Source: Poecilobothrus nobilitatus
Lineage: Eukaryota; Arthropoda; Insecta; Diptera; Dolichopodidae
Reading direction: 5' to 3'
Length of the DNA stretch: 64,000 bases
NCBI GenBank assembly: GCA_947095535.1
Contig: OX352774.1
Location: 39,200,496 to 39,264,495 of the forward strand
Shown one piece after another: positions 26,108-37,390 of the stretch. The first letter of the stretch is position 1; every line of letters begins with the position of its first letter. The notes under the pieces were generated by a model. It was not told where the DNA came from and did not search any database. It saw only the letters and a list, made by a program, of their open reading frames with translations. The position numbers were made by a program, and so were the translations under genes.

Positions 26108-26853
26108 ATGCAATTTTTTAAATTAAGTGTATTACAATTATTTGCTACATTATGTATCCTAGACAATATTGATGGACAAAATGATCATCAAGATCAAATT
26201 GTATATAAATTTCATTACAGCATAAATTATTCAAATTCAGAAGACACAAAAGAACAATGGGAATATGGTAAAGGACATAACATTAAGGGTAATATTTTAT
26301 TTATATATTATACTTGTAGTTTATAAAACAAATTAATGATTTTGTTTACGTATTATCAGCATATGAATTAAATAAAGTTGAAGGTACTAAAGGAGTTGTT
26401 GAATACGTTGCTGATAGAAATGGTATTTTTCAGACAAATGTTAAGATAATGGGATATGCTGATCAAAAAGGTAAAATATAAAAAAACACTTTTTGAATAA
26501 AATAAACTAAATTTGTTTGGACTTCAGCATCCAAAGATTTAACCGAGTATCCTAGTCCTGGATTTGATCTTGCAGAACAAGTCAAGTTCGGAGGAAGAGG
26601 TAAACACGAACATAGTCGTAAGCCTGGAGGTGGAGGTAAGCCCGGAGGTGGAGGTAAGCCCGGAGGTGGAGGTAAGCCCGGAGGTGGTGGTAAGCCCGGA
26701 AGACCCGGACATTATCCACCCGGATTTTTTCCCGGACATCACGGACACGGTATTGCTACTAATATTCATTTGTATTGCAATTTTTGTCTATATTATTTTG
26801 TACTATTTAATTTTTTTCTAATTTTGAACGACATATTTTGGAATTATGCTTAG
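26108..26853 (+). CDS. divergent RR-type cuticular protein with GGGGKP repeats and extended C terminus
   Basis: Exons 26108-26288, 26360-26470 and 26528-26853, all in phase 1, encode 205 residues. A signal peptide (1-23) precedes an RR domain that is recognisable but eroded: YKFHYSINYS, EQWEYGKGHNIKG, YELNKVEGTKG, VEYVADRNG. The Gly-Phe of the usual GGFHA block is replaced. Exon 3 is much longer than in the other genes and carries about four copies of a Gly-Gly-Gly-Gly-Lys-Pro unit, then PGHHGHG. After ATNIHLY, which lines up with the YANFHLHH end of its relatives, the stop is absent and the frame continues for about 24 hydrophobic residues before a TAG at 26851. Either the stop was lost or the 3' end is spliced differently. 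It is probably secreted and cuticular, but relaxed constraint or pseudogenisation cannot be excluded. The minus-strand frame over the repeats is a shadow. Confidence 0.75.
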
Positions 26854-27835
26854 ACAAAAGCATATATATAAATATTAAAATTTTTTGTTTTATTTTTTCT
26901 AATCAATTAGTCACACATACTTGTACTATATGGTCAATATGGTCAGCAGATTTAAGCTCAATAAGTAAATTACATTAACATTATATATTTTTAATTTTTC
27001 TACTCTGTACTTTTTTGGTTAGTTGTGTTGCAAAATATTCAGGAGTGAATGATTTTAAAAAGTACACATTAATTTTTTTTTGTACGAAAGTTGAATTACG
27101 AGTAAAACGTTTTTTTTATAAGTAAAAGTCTTCCTCATATACTTTTGTTTTGTTTAATTTACTTCCCTACCATAAATATGACGATTCCCCTGACGATGTG
27201 TCGTTTGACGATGACAATCTTTGTTTTTCTCATTGAATCAAAACTGTTATTGGGTAAATTCCGAAATGCGTCATTTTTAGTAATGATGTAGTATTGATAC
27301 TGTATTACTACTGTATTACTACAAAATTCATGATGCGATGCAATAATGTTGCTGATACAATTGTGACATTTTAGAACGTTTATATTTTCACAATTGATGC
27401 CTTTGACGTTTGAATATTTTTAATTCTAATTTTTAATTAGAGTTAAAAAGATGAATAAGATTTTATTTAATATAGGTTTAAACACATTTTTGGACAACTG
27501 CGAAGCATCAGAATATGAATACCCCTTTACCATTTAAAAATTTTGTAAAAAAAAAAAAGAAAAATGTTCTTGCTTGCTCTTTTATTAAAGAAAAATTAAA
27601 GTTATACCCAAAGCAAAAAATTATTTTAAAATAATTGAAGAATTTTCCGAAGATATATTTCGAACACATTTTCGAATGCTACCATTTAGCATTATTATTA
27701 TAATACTATCCAATGTAAACCTCAGCTTAGAAAAGCAACGAAAGTATGATAAAATCATATGATGCGAAGTTTGCTCAAAAACTCTTTTTCACTTTAAATA
27801 CACCTATATTTTAAAATTCTTGCTTTGGGCGTTTT
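26854..27835. other. AT-rich intergenic DNA
   Basis: Nothing recognised. There is a short local duplication of CTGTATTACTA near 27300-27320. Confidence 0.45.
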
Positions 27836-28039
27836 TCTTTTTTAGTTCAGAGTTGTGCTCTGAACCCAGAGTAAAAATATTTTATATCTGAACGCTCCGA
27901 AGTTATTTTGAAACATATAAGAGTTTTATCTGTCAAAAGTTAATGTCTTTGATGTTTAGTACTAATGATTTTTGGAAAAACATTGCTCTGAGCGAAAAAA
28001 ACACAATTTTTTTTTTGAAAGTTTGTGCTCTGCTTTGGG

Positions 28040-28175
28040 GGCCTACCGCAAAATTCGATTTTCGTAAAACAAATTTCGTATTTGAAAGATTGCTACTCTG
28101 TAATACGAAATTTGAACAAAAAACAGTTTTGACAGTTCGAAAATCGTTTTTACGAATTTTAAATTTTATTATGTA
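28040..28175. mobile_element. possible MITE with nested inverted repeats
   Basis: CAAATTTCGTATT (28070-28082) and its exact complement AATACGAAATTTG (28102-28114) form an inverted pair. Outside them, a GCAAAATTCGATTTTCG phrase faces CGAAAATCG plus TTTTTACGAATTTT in inverted orientation. The layout suggests a small foldback element beginning near GGGGGCCTACCG. The open frames on both strands here follow from this symmetry and are not genes. Confidence 0.5.
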
Positions 28176-28797
28176 AAAATAGTTTCGAATATTTTTTGAC
28201 ACATTTCATTCGAATGGTTTTTTGTTATCGATTGGTTGAGATATATCATTACTTATTGAAACTCTCTAAAAAATATTAATCAGGTTTAAGATTATAAAGG
28301 TACAAAAATGAATTATGTGAGTACATGTAATGCGGCCTTAAGTATGTAGGCACAACTTATAGAAAAAAATTATAGCTTTTCAAAGATATAAGATTTCAAA
28401 GAATATTTACAGAATTTCTTGACTAAATTTTAAAATTTTGGGTGTTTTCATAAATGCTGCAGACTGATAATTAGTCTGCCGTCAATCTACCTATTTTGCA
28501 ATATTGAAAAAAAAGTCTACCTGAATTCTGCATTTGCTTGGAAATTCTGCAAGTTTTATGTTCATTTAATGCAAACATTTTTTTTTACTCTAAATGAATT
28601 AAGCAAAGAAGAAGGAATTAAAAAATATAATAAATTTAACGAAACAATTTTAAATTAAATTTAAATTAAATATTACACATTTTTTTAAAATAACAATAAT
28701 TTTACAAGCCATAATAGAGGCAAATAATGAAAATGGCAATTTTAAAATATCACATATGAATTATCAAACTGTATGGAATATTGTGTTTGGATGTTTG
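28176..28797. other. AT-rich intergenic DNA
   Basis: Nothing recognised. Confidence 0.4.
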
Positions 28798-29711
28798 GAT
28801 GTCTCCACTACAGGGCCGACTGCCCCTACCCGAAAAGTGCAATGCCAAAATTTATAGATTTTTTTTATAATAATAATTTTATATCAAAGCAAAATAACTT
28901 CTAATAATTTAACAACATTTTGTTTTATTCAATAACAATAATAAGCAATGAAATCGTAAAAATATATGTATTTACATATGTATGTATGTGCATTCATTCA
29001 TACATCCATTTCCATTATTGTGTAATGTAGGTACATGATTTTTTTCATTCAAAAATATTAAAAGTAAAAAATAATAAAAACTGTAAACAACAAAACAAAC
29101 ATAAGATTAATATTGAATCTGCTAACAAATATTTTACCGTTTTAATTTTATGTCATCAACAAAAGAATAATATGCATAGATACAAGTACATATTATGTAT
29201 ATAAATTTTTAGGAATATAAAGAAAAACAAAAAAAATTGTTCATATAAATTCATATGGAGTGTATATAATATGAACTTTTGGACTTAAAAAAAATTAAAA
29301 AAACTTTAAAGTTGGTCAGATCAAAAAATGTTCTATCGCAAAATTGTTGCTCTTTATTTGTGTAACAACTTTTTCTTAATAATTTTTCTCATAAAATTTT
29401 TCTGTTACGAAATATTCGTAAAAAACTTAAAAAATACACTAGTAAACTACCATTTGCGGTTGTTCGATTTGCACCAAAAGCTTATCAATCCGAGATATTT
29501 ACGTTATAACCTTAAATATGAAATTTCAAAAAATTCCGCTCAGTCGTTTAAGCTGTACACGTGCCCACAGACATACCCACACACGCACACACGCACCCAC
29601 ACACACACACAGACGGACATTTTTTTACAGCCTTCTCCACACCGGAGTAGTGCATTTTTGCGAAAATCTCGGGTACAAATTTTTAGTATGAAAACAATAC
29701 CTACCATTTGA
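28798..29711 (+). mobile_element. non-autonomous repeat 'F', copy 1, with CA-rich microsatellite
   Basis: The left end, CTCCACTACAGGGCCGACTG followed by a CGAAAAGTG phrase, and the interior (AGCAATGAAATCGTAAAAAT, later TTGTTGCTCTTTATTTGTGT) recur in the copy at 37.4-38.4 kb. The right part holds a CA-rich array with CACACACGCACACACGC at about 29575-29612, followed by AGACGGACATTTTTTTACAG. The 127-residue open frame at 29328-29711 lies wholly in this repeat and has a poly-Thr/His stretch from the microsatellite, so it is not called as a gene. The element class is unknown. Confidence 0.6.
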
Positions 29712-31007
29712 TTGGATTTTATTTGTTGACATATCAAGTTAGACGCAGAAGTTCCATTGAGACTTTTGACTCACTTCAATTAGCAAGAAGTCCCATGGGA
29801 GACCTGTCTCATTGTTAAGACCTCAGAGATTTTGGGAGGTATTTTAGAATTGAATTCAAAATCAAGATTATATGTCTTTTACAGAATATTTAAATATATA
29901 TGCATATATATATACATACCTTTATACATATTTTAGAAAAAGCATATTTACATACATACCTTATATACATATTTTAGAAAAAGCATATAATCCTGATTTT
30001 ATAACCAACTCTAAAATATCTCCCAATTCAGAATTTCGCACATATAAATATTAGTAAATTTTCTGAAAAAGGGGATATTGCAATTTTTTATACAAAATTC
30101 TAAAATCCCTCCTAATGTGTTTGCTTTACATTTAAGTTTGCTATTACCGATAATGACTTCTTCTTTTAATAACATAAAATAGTGGGCGTTTTCCAATTCA
30201 ATCCAAAAATTCCAATTGAAAAGGAATTAAAGCCCGCGAGTTTTACAAAATTTTAATTCCTTTTAATTAAGGGCTTTAATTCCAATTCAAAAAAAAATTT
30301 TAATTAATTTATATTGTAATTTTATTTATTTCGTTTATATTATATATTTCTTTTTAGTTCATATTATATGATCCGACAGGCGGATTTGTAATTTAAAATT
30401 ATTTTTTCAGTAATACTTCTTCTAATTGGAATAAATAAAATGGTTGCAGCTAGTGTATCATTTGAATTTGCACTTCTTCAGTTAATATACTGCTTAACTA
30501 CTTGGCTACTAAGATTTGATTAGTATTTCATTTTATTTATTTTCACATAAGAACACTCCATGCATTAAGAAAAATTTAGTATTCTAAATTTATCACATAT
30601 TTTTAGGCGTGTCAAAATTAATATGGGGAATAAATTCCTATTTCCAATTTCAATAATTTAAAGAAAATATTTTGAAAAAAATTTCAATTTGAAATTTAAC
30701 TTTTTAGTGCTAACCGTCATAAATTAATTTCATGAACAATGTATTTCACACAATTCATTCATTCATTTATCACAAAATTCAAATAATAATTATAAATTTT
30801 TGTAATTTATCACTTGAAAATCTAAATCTTATATTTATACCACTTTAAAATCAAAAATTTGGTTTTAATTTTTATTTTCATTTATATTTCTTAAAAAAAT
30901 TACTGCATATTTTACAAATTAGTTTAAAATATATATCGAGCTATTTAATTTAGCTTATTATTGATTCTAAATAAATACTTTTTAAATATATAATTATGAG
31001 AAAATGT
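29712..31007. other. intergenic DNA with small repeats
   Basis: Contains a short direct duplication of a TACATATTTTAGAAAAAGCA phrase near 29924-29944 and 29966-29986. An inverted pair, GGAATTAAAGCCC (30223-30235) and GGGCTTTAATTCC (30271-30283), is also present. No gene seen. Confidence 0.5.
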
Positions 31008-31502
31008 TTAGTGATGTAAATGAAAATTAGCATAACTGCTAGCATGACCGTGACCATGATGACTATGTCCATGGTGTTTAGGTGCTACAAAGACAACCAA
31101 AATGTACTCATTTATATTTAGAAAATATGTATTAAAAATATTTTACCAGGATGATCAGCATGTCCAATTCTTTTAACATGTGCATGAAAACCACCATGTT
31201 TATCAGCCACATATTCTACAACCCGTTTAGTACCATCAGCTTCTTTTAGTTCATATGCACCTAATGAATAAATATTTTAAAAGTTAAATATAGACTTATA
31301 AGAATTCATTTGAAGTTTTACCCTTAACGTTATGACCATCACCATGTTCCCATTGTTCTTTAATATCTCCTGTATGTGTGTCCTTAACACCGTAATCAAA
31401 TTTATATGCAATATGAGCATGATGATCATCATTTTCATGAGCATTGATTAGAATACATAATGTAGTTAATACCATAAAAGAAATTAAAAACCACGTATTC
31501 AT
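31008..31502 (-). CDS. RR-2 cuticular protein, N class (pair 1, left)
   Basis: On the minus strand, exons 31502-31322, 31260-31147 and 31084-31008 encode 123 residues. Residues 1-21 form the signal peptide (MNTWFLISFMVL... ending INA). HENDDHHAH follows at 22-30, the RR-2 domain at about 33-92, and a tail APKHHGHSHHGHGHA ending SSYANFHLHH. Aromatic and Gly positions expected of RR-2 are present: Tyr33, Phe35, Tyr37, Gly45-Asp46, Tyr63, Asp69-Gly70, Tyr77, Ala79-Asp80, Phe85. Lys48-Glu49-Gln50 differs from the KQQ found in most siblings. It shares the intergenic promoter region with the K-class gene at 32086. His clusters could help in metal or quinone cross-linking, but that is speculation. 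Introns are only about 62 bp each. Confidence 0.93.
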
Positions 31503-32085
31503 TTTAATTATATTTTGTTTTTAATTTATTAAAAGTAAATGTTTTTACTCTAAGAAATTGTTTATGAAACTAATGTTTGTTTAATTGTTATTTCGCTTTT
31601 TATATCAAATTGAAAGAAATCAAAAACAATTAAACTAATAAAACCTTGAAAGCAAAATACTGTAAAATCTGCGTTTAATTGATTTTACGAACTACATGGT
31701 AAAACATTGATAACATTTCGTAATATGAAGTATAAAAAAAAAACCTATGATTAAACCAAATTCTCATACTTTTCATACTATTAAATATAGTAAGATTTTG
31801 TTATTTTAGAAAATTTTAAAAAAGTTTTTTATATTTTATATATTTTTATTCTCAAATAATTCACAAAATGCATTTTCTAATCACTGACCGTGATCCGGCA
31901 TTGAAAACACACAAAGTTCAATTACCTATTTAAAAAAATCTTTTATTTAAATTAAAAATTTATATCAATTTATATTTTCATTCAGTTTAAAATATTGCTA
32001 TATAAACTGAAAGGCTTTTGAAAATAATTATTCATTCAATCAAAGTGATTCCATTAAATAAGATAACAAAAGTCACAGCATCAAA
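31503..32085. promoter_or_regulatory. bidirectional promoter region, pair 1
   Basis: A 583-bp head-to-head spacer. For the minus gene, TATAAAA lies at 31604-31598 and a TTAGT initiator variant at 31573-31569. For the plus gene, TATATAA lies at 31999-32005 and TCATTC at 32032-32037. A CCTTGAAAGCAAAATAC block at 31644-31660 has counterparts near the other N-class genes. Confidence 0.7.
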
Positions 32086-32573
32086 ATGCATTTATTAAAA
32101 CTTATCGGATTTATGTTATTTGCTAACTTATTTATGATTACAAAAGCTGAAGGACATGATGACCATCACGCTCATATTGCATATAAATTTGACTATGGTG
32201 TAAAGGATACGCATACTGGAGATATTAAACAACAATGGGAACATGGTGATGGTCATAATGTTAAAGGTAAACAATTGAAAATTTTTAATCAATAGTTATA
32301 TTATTATACACTTTGATGCATTTCAAAATAGGAGCCTATGAATTAAAAGAAGCTGATGGTACAAAACGGATTGTAGAATATGTTGCTGATAAACATGGCG
32401 GTTTTCATGCACATGTTAAAAGAATTGGTCATGCTGATCATCCAGGTTAACTTATATTAAGAAAATTATTATAAATAAATTGCAAAAAAAAAAAATTATT
32501 TTCTTTTTCAGTTCCTAAACATCATGGACACGGACATGCAAACAGTTACGCTAACTTTCATTTGCATCATTAA
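32086..32573 (+). CDS. RR-2 cuticular protein, K class (pair 1, right)
   Basis: Exons 32086-32266, 32332-32445 and 32512-32573 encode 118 residues. The signal peptide is of the K type (MHLLKLIGFMLFANLF...). The Asp/His segment GHDDHHAH and an RR-2 domain with [18 protein letters not shown] and KHGGFHAHVKRIGHADHP follow. Exon 3 begins VPKHHGHGHANSYANFHLHH, with Val instead of the Ala usual at the splice-split codon, and with Asn for Ser in the tail. Residue 74 is Ile (KRIVEY) where most siblings have Val, as in the singleton gene at 22.5 kb. The intron-2 donor is GTTAAC. Like its siblings it is expected to be an extracellular chitin-binding structural protein. Confidence 0.93.
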
Positions 32574-33819
32574 TTTGTTTTCAAAATTTTTTTAGAAATA
32601 GAAATTTGTAATAATGCATACTTTTAGGAGATTATAATTAAAACCAAAACTCATGTATTAAAATGTTGAATACTTAATTTTAAAATTATAAGAAATTTAT
32701 TACTTTATATTTTTTTTTGAAATAATAAATCGAAGATTGCAGAATCCTAAATCATTGTTTTATTAATTGTGCATATCTTATGTATTTGGTACTAGACTAG
32801 ATATTTATTTATTTTAAGTGATTTCTTCAAAATTTTGCTAAATCAGAATGGTTTTTTAAAAACATGACTTCCAAACCAATAAAATGAATAAATTAACACT
32901 AGAACGAATACTTTAGCATATATATGAAACTACCTACAGAGCGTTGCCGGAAAAATTGAAAATTTTTGAGACTATCTTTTTTTTTAGTTTTCGGAAAAGA
33001 AAATGTTTTTAAGTTTAATTTTTAAAGAAATTTAAAACAGAATTTTCGATAAACAGTTGGAGATAACTGTATTTATTTGATTAATGATCAATAAATCTAA
33101 ATAGAGAAGTAAGAATTTTATATCTATGCAAATTATATGTAATATTTGCATAGATCTAAAATTCTTACTTATCTAGAGCACCTTTCTAGAGCACTTAGCA
33201 CCGAAATTAGATATTGCGTTATAAAAGTGAATTATTATAATTTTTAATTTATCAAAATCTTTTGTTATGAAAATTTAAACATAGTAACTTAGATCCTTAA
33301 TTAGATTATTTTTATTATTAGATATTAAAAATTTGGCATTTAAAGCGTTTTTAAAGCCCAACTAAATGTTTTTGTATAGAAACTGGTTATCAAATCTTAA
33401 ATAAATTGTTGCAGTGGTTTGTGTTGGAAAGATCAATATCACGTCTTCAAAGTTTCGAGTTAATAGCTGTTCAGATAGTAGCCGAACAAATCAAAGACAA
33501 AAGACTATCAATGATCTCTTTCTGCTTTATACAATAAATAATTAAATTTTAATTCTTATTGCTTTATCATTAACTAAATTTTTATAACTGGTGTTTTCAA
33601 CGTGCCTTTTATTTGCACAGCTGAGACAAATTATTCATATAGCTAATTTTAAAGATTTTAATTTTTCTATACCAGCGTTTGGAATGAACAGAAAACTGAC
33701 CGTTTTAAACTAGCATTCCACATAACGATGCCATATAAATAATTTGTATTTGTTTTCACTTAGGAAGGTCATTGCTTTCATTAGGTATGAGATAGATATG
33801 CCAAAATTTATATATATTC
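32574..33819. other. intergenic DNA with an inverted repeat
   Basis: The only structured item is an imperfect hairpin with 26-bp arms, 33108-33133 and 33144-33169 (one mismatch; arm begins AGTAAGAATTTTATATCTAT), around a 10-base spacer. No gene recognised. Confidence 0.6.
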
Positions 33820-34430
33820 TTGCTCAGAATCAAATTATGAAACGATTTAGCCATGTACGTTCCTTAGCACGATAGCTCCAAAATTAATAGAGCAAGGATT
33901 CTAAAATTCACTTTTGTAAATTTATTAATTTCGCTATTGAAATTAAAGAAATTCGACCGCAGGTTTATGTAGCTGCAATAAAATTTCTATATTTATAAGG
34001 AAATAAATCAGTGTCCTTAAAGGTAGACATTCATATAACTTCTATATTTATATGATAATAACTCAAAGTCTATTAAAGCTAGTTATCAGAAATTTTGTAA
34101 AAAGAAATCAATTTGCATGTCAACAGCTTCCGCAAAATTTGTTTGTACTGAGTATAGCTGGCTGTATATACAATTTCTTTTTTTATATAGGCATAACTCA
34201 GTGTCTATATAAGGCTGCGTATTTAAAATTTTGTTAGAAGAAGTTAAGTTTGATACCAACCGAGTCTTCAAAAATAGGTTCGGGTAGCTGCGAAATTGAT
34301 ATCCTTATATCTTGGTAGTAACTTTTATAAAATTTCGTTGGTTCGGAGCTACAACTCCGAAATTTACTTTATATGCGTTCGGCCTAGATGTGACACAGTC
34401 AATTACACGCTCTTCCTCGTTTTTATTATT
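33820..34430 (+). mobile_element. HINE-like fragment, 3' end
   Basis: Diverged repeats of about 150 bp with recurring GTAGCTGC-type and TATATTTATA-type phrases lead to a small stem TGAC-ACA-GTCA (34391-34401). The fragment ends in TCTTCCTCGTTT (about 34411-34422). The end sequence is the same as in the elements at 38.7-40.4 and 53.3-54.8 kb (CTTCCTCGTTT after a short hairpin). The 5' end was not found. The 61-residue frames on both strands here are artefacts. Confidence 0.55.
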
Positions 34431-34891
34431 TTTTTACGTGTCATTTAAAACCTAGTAAGGTTCCTTTGTAGAAGTAACCTTTGAAGAAATAATATTTTTT
34501 TGAATTCAAAATTTATTTTTATAAGAATTGTTAAAACTTACTGATTATTTAAAATTTTGAAAAATTGCAATCTTCTTCTATAAGAGATTTGTCAAGAACA
34601 TAGTATCTTAATTATTTTTAGTTTATCAGTGCATTGTTTAGGTTCATATAAAGTGTAAGACCATAGTAATTGAGTAAGTGATAAATGTTTTACAATTTAT
34701 ATGTGAATTGTTGATACAAAATTCAATTTAAATTTTATAGATTAGCCAAATAAATTATGATTAAAAGAAAAATTTTATTTTTGTGATGTTTATTAAATTT
34801 TCACACCAAAAATGCGATTAGTATAATTTTGTCTTTAATTACAATTTTTCTATTTTTTTTACAAAAGATTAACAAGATAATTTTTAATTAA
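34431..34891. other. AT-rich intergenic DNA
   Basis: Nothing recognised. Confidence 0.4.
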
Positions 34892-35386
34892 CTAATGATG
34901 TAAATGAAAATTAGCATAACTGCTAGCATGACCGTGTCCATGATGACCATGTTCATGTTCATGATGTTTAGGAGCTGAAATAAAAAATAATATTTTTTTT
35001 GCAATTTATTCATAATAATTTTCTTAATATAAATTAACCTGGATGATCAGCATGACCAATTCTTTTAACATGTGCATGGAAACCACCATGTTTGTCGGCG
35101 ACATATTCTACAACTCGTTTAGTTCCATCTGCTTCCTTTAATTCATATGCTCCTAGTTAGTAAATCAGATAAATTAATTTGCTGAGATTAAAAATAAAAT
35201 TTTACCTTTAACGTTGTGACCATCACCATGTTCCCATTGTTGTTTAATATCACCTGTATGTGTATCCTTTACACCATAATCAAATTTATAGGCAATATGA
35301 GAATGATGATCATCATGTCCATAAGCTTTTATCATAATGAATAAGATGGCGAATAATATAAATCCAGTGAATTTTAAAGATTGCAT
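34892..35386 (-). CDS. RR-2 cuticular protein, K class (pair 2, left)
   Basis: On the minus strand, exons 35386-35206, 35152-35039 and 34974-34892 encode 125 residues, the longest tail among the paired genes: APKHHEHEHGHHGHGHA, then SSYANFHLHH. The signal peptide MQSLKFTGFILFAILF... closely matches that of the K gene at 42136. GHDDHHSHIAYKFDYG and [18 protein letters not shown] lead into the invariant exon 2. The Glu-containing EHEHGH insertion in the tail is particular to this copy and looks like expansion of a His-dipeptide repeat. Stop is TAG. The introns (53 and 64 bp) are among the shortest in the window. Confidence 0.93.
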
Positions 35387-35885
35387 TTTGCTGTTGCAAT
35401 TTCTATTGTCTTAATGATTTGAACTGATTTGAAAGAATGATTAAATTTTCAAATGATTTGAGCTTTTATAGAAACACTGGAAATTCAAATAAATGCAACT
35501 GATTTCAACAAAAATAATGTTTAAACGAAAATTTATTAATTTATTTATCAAATATTTGAACTTAATGTCAATTTGAACGACAAAATAAGATTTAAAATTG
35601 ACCTTGCAATTCGCAAAACAAAGAATGTGTTTGCTTGCAATACTTTTCTTTCAAGGATTTTTTTTTTACTTTTGCTAATTATTGTATTTTAAATGTTTTT
35701 TTTTATATTTCTATTACTTTACTAATAATTAACGCGTATAAATTTCACCAACAATATTAATGAACTTTAAAAGTTTATTATTTTTGAATTTAGTATAAAA
35801 AGCGATCTAAAATTTCAATCATAATCAGTAACACAAAGATTTCCTTACCATTAAAATATTCTGAAAATTATTCAAATTAATTAAA
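35387..35885. promoter_or_regulatory. bidirectional promoter region, pair 2
   Basis: The spacer is 499 bp, the shortest between two intact genes. The minus K gene has TATAAAA at 35470-35464 and TCATTC at 35440-35435. The plus N gene has TATAAAA at 35794-35800 and TCAGT at 35825-35829. TACTTTTCTTTCAAGGATTT at 35641-35660 resembles the block near 31644 in pair 1, in the same orientation relative to the N gene. Confidence 0.7.
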
Positions 35886-36374
35886 ATGAACACAATGTCT
35901 TTGATTAGCTTTATGGTATTAGGTACATTATGTATTCTAGTCAATGCTCATGAACATGATGATCATCATGCTCATATTGCATATAAATTTGATTACGGTG
36001 TTAAGGACACACATACAGGAGATATGAAACAACAATGGGAACATGGTGATGGTCATAACGTTAAGGGTAAAACTTCAAATGAATTCTTATAAGTCTATAT
36101 TTAACTTTTAAAATATTTATTCATTAGGTGCATATGAACTAAAAGAAGCTGATGGTACTAAACGGGTTGTTGAATATGTCGCTGATAAACATGGTGGTTT
36201 TTATGCACATGTCAAGAGAATTGGACATGCTGATCATCCAGGTAAAATATTGATAAAATTTTATGAAAAAATTGGTTTAAGTTTTTTTATTTATCAGCTC
36301 CTAAACACCATGGACATGGTGATCATGGTCACGGTCATGCTAGCAGTTATTCTAATTTTCATTTACATCATTAA
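35886..36374 (+). CDS. RR-2 cuticular protein, N class (pair 2, right)
   Basis: Exons 35886-36066, 36128-36241 and 36298-36374 encode 123 residues. The signal peptide MNTMSLISFMVLGTL... is N type. HEHDDHHAH precedes the RR-2 domain, which has GDMKQQWEHGDGHNVKG. Exon 2 carries GGFYAHVKR, with Tyr where every sibling with this block has His; the CAT-to-TAT change is a single base. The tail is APKHHGHGDHGHGHA ending SSYSNFHLHH, sharing SYSN with the singleton gene at 22.5 kb. Exon 1 and intron 1 are very close in sequence to the N gene of pair 1; the first-intron start TCAAATGAATTCTTATAAGT is present in both. Confidence 0.93.
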
Positions 36375-37390
36375 TTAATTGAAAGTTTAGTTTTGTATAT
36401 TTTATTAAGAAAAATAAGAATTTTATAATTTATAACTTATTATATTAAATTAATTATGAGCAAAATAAAAGAAAAATACCTATATGTAAAATTCAACTTG
36501 TAACAATTGTGAATTTAATTTATCAAAAAAAATACTGATAAAAGTGATAATTAGTTTCACTATGTCGTGGTGTTCGTTTGTTAGCTAATTATTTACCCGT
36601 TTTAGAAATTGAAAATTTAACCATAGAATTTATTTAGTAGTAAGATATTCTTATTATATGTTTTTCTAATATACAAATGGTTATGTTATAATTCAATAAA
36701 TAAGAAAAGAGTTTGGTATTATTGTTATAAAATTGATGTTCCGGTAGAAACCTGCTCTGTATTTCTTGCAGAAAATAATGAAAGGAAATGGAAAACATTA
36801 AATATGACGATGTCAGCTTTAACAATAACAACAACTATAAAGATAACATAAATAAATTTAAATTTTTTTTAAATTTCCTTTTCATCACTTAAACTGGAAT
36901 AACCCAAATAACTTACCTCAATATGAGCACAGATTAAAACTAATCCAATTAAGTTCGCTTACAAGAAGTTGTGACGTAGCTGATTTTAATTTCCATATAT
37001 ATATACATATATATATTAAATAAAACTACGGATTCGACTTCCATTCGGAGCAAAATTTTAATTAACAATATTATCTGTATAGGTTCTCCTAAGATGTTAA
37101 TAAAATATTTAGATAGAATCTTTCGCAGCAAATTTGAATCAATTTACAGATTACTAATTATAGGAAACGCTTACAAAAATCGAATTAAATCATAAAACAC
37201 TAAACAAACACTTAAATGTTTCATATCGAACTTATAAATATGTACATACATATTATGTATGTGCTTTTAATATTTACTAATCCTTATTATAAATACTAAT
37301 TTGCTCTTTCTAATGTAATTATACTTTATTATAAATTATAAACATAATGTAAATTTTTTTTTTACTTAGTACCAATTATAAAACAATCAG
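36375..37390. other. AT-rich intergenic DNA
   Basis: Nothing recognised. The minus-strand open frames at 36634-36834 and 36949-37131 lack any domain or conserved context. Confidence 0.45.

Noticed and set aside
26539..26769. Minus-strand Ser/Thr/Gly repeat protein
   Set aside because: Shadow of the GGGGKP repeat in exon 3 of the cuticular gene on the plus strand.
29328..29711. 127-aa plus-strand frame with a hydrophobic start and Thr/His repeats
   Set aside because: It lies wholly in repeat F, reappears on the minus strand at 37.5-37.9 kb, and its second half is translated CA microsatellite.
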